A stretch of DNA of 53,116 bases from Bacteroidales bacterium (lineage in GTDB: Bacteria; Bacteroidota; Bacteroidia; Bacteroidales; UBA932), in assembly GCA_017616655.1 (NCBI GenBank), contig JAFZXU010000029.1:1-53116 (forward strand), in the 5' to 3' direction. Each line of letters begins with the position of its first letter. Position 1 is the first letter of the stretch. Below are positions 50,772 to 53,116 of the stretch, in pieces. The position numbers and the translations under genes are program-made. Under the pieces are notes generated by a model, which searched no databases, was not told where the DNA came from, and saw only the letters and a program-made list of their open reading frames with translations.

Positions 50772-52787
50772 ATGAAGAAATCATTGATTATCATGGCATT
50801 CGCAGCCCTCTTCGCAGCCGGCTGCCAGATTTCAGACTTCGCTCCCGATATGAAGAAGGAGCTGAAGGTGTTCACAGGTACCATAGCCGATGAAGGCACC
50901 CGTGCCGCTCTCGTCGCCGACGGCGACGTATATCACGTGACCTGGAGCCTCGGCGACAGGATCATGATAAACGGCGAGTATCCTTTCGATGCCACGGTAG
51001 GTGATGTTACCACCACCTACTTCGTGCAGGATACCACGGGTACGCTTCCCGACGAACCGCCGACCGGTCCCTACAAAGCGGTCTTCCCCGTCAATGTATC
51101 CCGCGGCCTTCCGGGCGTGCAGAACTATGTCCCCAACGGCATCGAGTTCATCCCTATGATGGCCGAGTCAGACAACGAGAACCTTGCTTTCAAGAATCTC
51201 GTCGGCCTCCTGAAGCTCAACGTCAAGACCGGAGATGCAGGCATTGTGGTGAAGAAGATCGTCCTTACCGCCGATCAGCCGATGAGCGGTGAATACACCG
51301 TCGAGAACAATGCTGCCGTAGTTGCAGAAGGCAACGGCGTCACCATCAACTGCGGTGAAGGCGTGGCCATCGGTGCGGACCCGATTCCATTCCTCGTGAC
51401 CGTTCCCGCCAATACCTACACAGGAATGACCGTCAAGGTCTATACTACTGACGGCAAGGTTGCATCCGTAAAGATGAAGTCCGGCGCAAGCGTCACCGTA
51501 GAGCGTTCGAAGGTCTATGCAGCAGAGTTCCCGTTCAACGGATTCGCTTCCATAGAAGGTGTCGGCGGAGTGGCTATCCTCCCTTCCGGTCCCGACTTCA
51601 ACGCCACCATCAAGCAGGTTGCGATGGAAGACGATCTGGCTACCAGTACGACAGTTGACGAGGAGTGCGTTACCAGAATAGTATTCAACACCCTCAGCAC
51701 CGAGACCGAAGGACTTCAGATCCAGGATCTCGCTTCCGACAAACCGATTTATCTGGTTTATGACAAGGCTTCCGGCGTAGTCAGCATCAACAGCCCCGCG
51801 GCTACCCTCAAGACCCCTGAAGATGCCTCTTATATGTTCGCAACCCTCGAGGCGATGACCAATATCGACAACCTCAAGTGCCTCGACACCGAGGATGCCG
51901 AGCTGATGAACCATATGTTCTGCATGACCGGCGGATCCGGCCGCAAGCTCCGTGAGCTCGACCTGAGCAGTTTCAACACTTCGAACGCCACCACCATGCG
52001 CTCTATGTTCAACGGTTTGCGTGAAGTCAAAAGCCTCGACGTCAGCACCTTCGATACGCAGAACGTGGAAAGTATGTATTGTATGTTCCAGTATTGTACG
52101 AAAATCACGTCTATCGACCTGTCTAATTTCAATACCGAGAATGTCTCCAGCATGGAAAAAATGTTCGGATACTGCACCTCTTTGGAAAGTGTCAACTTGA
52201 GCAGTTTCAATACCGAAAACGTTTTGACCTTCGGCTATATGTTCACGGATTGCGAATCCCTTGTCTCTGCAGACCTTTCCAGCTTCAATACCGAAAACGC
52301 CACCAACATCGGCCGCCTGTTCTACAACTGCTACTCATTGACTGATGTAAAGATTACGAACTTCAGTTTCGCTTCCGCAACCGAGGTGCGCTCCTTCTTC
52401 TACAGGTGTTATTCCCTCCAGGTGATCGATGTCAGTATGCTCGACGGAACCGGTATTACCGCAACCGCCAACTGCGGCTACTTCTTCTATCACGACAGAA
52501 GCCTGCGAGAGATTTACTGCGGCGATACCTTCATATTCGGAAACCGCTCTTCGAATTTCATGTGCGGAAAATCTTCCGCGTATGAAGACCGTCCCGGTTC
52601 CGTATTCGGCGGTTTGACCATCTATTGCGACCAGGATATCGCTGACTGGTTCGCATCTACCGGTCTGCGCTGGATAGCACACGGATATAACTCCGCCGGG
52701 CTGGAGACGCCTCCTATTCCGATATACTTCAAGCACTACAAGACCGGCAACGAACTCACCGTTGAATGGTGGGATGATAATGCTTAA
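50772..52787 (+). CDS. BspA/DUF285-type surface lipoprotein with fimbrillin-like N-terminus
   Basis: The protein has 671 residues from the ATG at 50772 (MKKSLIIMAFAALFAAGCQI, lipobox AAGC). The first about 250 residues resemble fimbrillin-type beta domains (LKVFTGTIADEGTRAAL, KNLVGLLKLNVKTGDAGIVV). From residue about 395 there are six 26-residue repeats of the type LDLSSFNT-x-N-x-x-x-M-x-x-MF (78-bp units starting at 51957, 52035, 52113, 52191, 52269 and 52347). These are DUF285/BspA repeats. Such proteins act in adhesion at the cell surface. The terminator follows 25 bp after the stop. Confidence 0.88.
   Translation: MKKSLIIMAFAALFAAGCQISDFAPDMKKELKVFTGTIADEGTRAALVADGDVYHVTWSLGDRIMINGEYPFDATVGDVTTTYFVQDTTGTLPDEPPTGPYKAVFPVNVSRGLPGVQNYVPNGIEFIPMMAESDNENLAFKNLVGLLKLNVKTGDAGIVVKKIVLTADQPMSGEYTVENNAAVVAEGNGVTINCGEGVAIGADPIPFLVTVPANTYTGMTVKVYTTDGKVASVKMKSGASVTVERSKVYAAEFPFNGFASIEGVGGVAILPSGPDFNATIKQVAMEDDLATSTTVDEECVTRIVFNTLSTETEGLQIQDLASDKPIYLVYDKASGVVSINSPAATLKTPEDASYMFATLEAMTNIDNLKCLDTEDAELMNHMFCMTGGSGRKLRELDLSSFNTSNATTMRSMFNGLREVKSLDVSTFDTQNVESMYCMFQYCTKITSIDLSNFNTENVSSMEKMFGYCTSLESVNLSSFNTENVLTFGYMFTDCESLVSADLSSFNTENATNIGRLFYNCYSLTDVKITNFSFASATEVRSFFYRCYSLQVIDVSMLDGTGITATANCGYFFYHDRSLREIYCGDTFIFGNRSSNFMCGKSSAYEDRPGSVFGGLTIYCDQDIADWFASTGLRWIAHGYNSAGLETPPIPIYFKHYKTGNELTVEWWDDNA
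51957..52424 (+). repeat. Six in-frame 78-bp repeats (DUF285/PARCEL-like)
   Basis: Units start at exact 78-bp intervals. The first five share a core such as AGCTTCAATACCGAAAAC, and the later units are more diverged. Known DUF285 repeats correspond to palindromic amphipathic repeat coding elements that spread between genomes. Confidence 0.85.
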
Positions 52788-52812
52788 CCGGCTTATTTAG
52801 TCTTTAATGATT

Positions 52813-52860
52813 AATCCCGGAGACAATTTTGTTTCCGGGATTTCATTTTTAGTTTTTTTT
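52813..52860 (+). terminator. Intrinsic terminator after the BspA-like gene
   Basis: AATCCCGGAGAC pairs with GTTTCCGGGATT (12 bp, one G-U) around a short loop. A long T-rich run (TCATTTTTAGTTTTTTTT) follows. Confidence 0.9.
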
Positions 52861-52862
52861 AT

Positions 52863-52870
52863 TACCTTTG
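52863..52870 (+). promoter_or_regulatory. Putative -7 element for tRNA-Pro
   Basis: TACCTTTG matches TAnnTTTG and lies 15 nt before the tRNA 5' end. Confidence 0.5.
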
Positions 52871-52885
52871 CAGTCCCAAGTTTTT

Positions 52886-52961
52886 CTGGATGTGGCGCAG
52901 TTGGTAGCGCACCTGGTTAGGGACCAGGAGGTCGCTGGTTCAAGTCCAGTCATCCAGACCA
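52886..52961 (+). tRNA. tRNA-Pro with anticodon AGG
   Basis: The full cloverleaf can be drawn. The acceptor is CTGGATG/CATCCAG, the D stem GCGC/GCGC and the anticodon stem CCTGG/CCAGG. The anticodon loop is TTAGGGA (AGG at 52919-52921), the T stem is GCTGG/CCAGT, the discriminator A, and an encoded CCA is present. The C1-G72 pair, A73 and G35-G36 fit proline identity. A34 is unusual in bacteria for proline and would probably be read as inosine after TadA editing. Confidence 0.9.
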
Positions 52962-52964
52962 AGG

Positions 52965-53000
52965 AGTGCCTTGGAGGATTTCCTTCAAGGCACTTTACTT
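52965..53000 (+). terminator. Hairpin after tRNA-Pro
   Basis: AGTGCCTTG and CAAGGCACT pair over 9 bp around a 12-nt loop, followed by TTACTT. It is likely a terminator or processing hairpin separating the two tRNA genes. Confidence 0.7.
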
Positions 53001-53011
53001 AAAAACCTAAA

Positions 53012-53098
53012 GGTGAGTTGTCCGAGTGGTTGAAGGAGCCTGCCTCGAAAACAGGTGTGCGGGTGACCGTACCGGGGGTTCGAATCCCTCACTCACCG
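53012..53098 (+). tRNA. tRNA-Ser with anticodon CGA
   Basis: The acceptor is GGTGAGT/ACTCACC, with a long variable arm typical of serine. The anticodon loop is CTCGAAA (CGA at 53046-53048), the T loop TTCGAAT and the discriminator G73. CCA is not encoded. The anticodon-stem pair closing the loop is C-A. Confidence 0.92.
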
Positions 53099-53116
53099 CA
53101 AAGCGGAATAAACAAT

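Noticed and set aside
1-53116. CRISPR arrays, intact IS transposases and integrases
   Set aside because: None were recognised. The cassettes described are flanked by repeats but carry no recombinase that I can identify.

Overview
The window looks like a chromosomal segment of a Bacteroidota member, most likely order Bacteroidales (inference). It has two SusC/SusD pairs, BspA-type and BACON-type surface lipoproteins, C10 and tricorn-like peptidases, an RHS locus, and promoters of the Bacteroidota form (TTTG, about 20 bp, TAnnTTTG). Core genes are GC-rich. Several accessory blocks are clearly more AT-rich (about 1.45-3.5 kb, 9.2-12.8 kb, 32.5-37.4 kb).

Layout. 1-3.4 kb: two small unknown genes, then a C10 (streptopain-like) protease with a downstream lipoprotein. 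3.5-9.1 kb: pyrH-frr, a GH43-type lipoprotein, a glutamine-amidotransferase-like BPL_N protein, and pgk. 9.2-12.8 kb: a decayed RHS polymorphic-toxin locus. 13.1-15.3 kb: an rRNA-type methyltransferase, lgt and smpB. 15.4-21.4 kb: a SusC-SusD operon with a two-repeat surface lipoprotein. 21.5-23.4 kb: a fused AroD-AroA-like protein. 23.4-27.3 kb: a leftward GDP-D-glycero-D-manno-heptose operon (hddA, gmhA, an hddC-gmhB fusion, a glycosyltransferase). 27.3-32.3 kb: a tight rightward operon that starts with a DUF47-Pit phosphate transporter and continues with an HprK-like kinase, a SipW-like peptidase, a PqqD-like protein and an ABC exporter. 32.3-34.1 kb: a broken toxin with an intact antitoxin, and a lipoprotein. 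34.1-37.7 kb: an ECF sigma factor, an anti-sigma/beta-barrel protein and a serpin. 37.6-50.5 kb: a peptidase-rich SusC/D locus (two Ntn hydrolases, SusC, SusD, a C39-like protease, an M28 peptidase and a tricorn-like S41 peptidase). 50.6-53.1 kb: a small peptide gene, a BspA-like lipoprotein, and two tRNA genes (Pro-AGG and Ser-CGA).

Main results. (1) Two accessory blocks are each flanked by direct repeats made of the 3' end of a neighbouring resident gene. The GH43 gene sits between the real frr end and a perfect 32-bp copy of it. The sigma/anti-sigma/serpin block sits between the real 3' end of an Ntn-hydrolase gene and a 226-bp copy about 95% identical. In the first case, deleting exactly 1,254 bp restores a tail-to-tail frr/BPL_N pair sharing CTAG. 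(2) The HprK-like/SipW-like/PqqD/ABC gene set resembles parts of RiPP pathways but has no visible precursor or cyclase, and it is apparently co-transcribed with phosphate uptake. (3) The SusC/D locus at 37.6-50.5 kb carries peptidases and no glycosidases, which suggests import of peptides rather than glycans.
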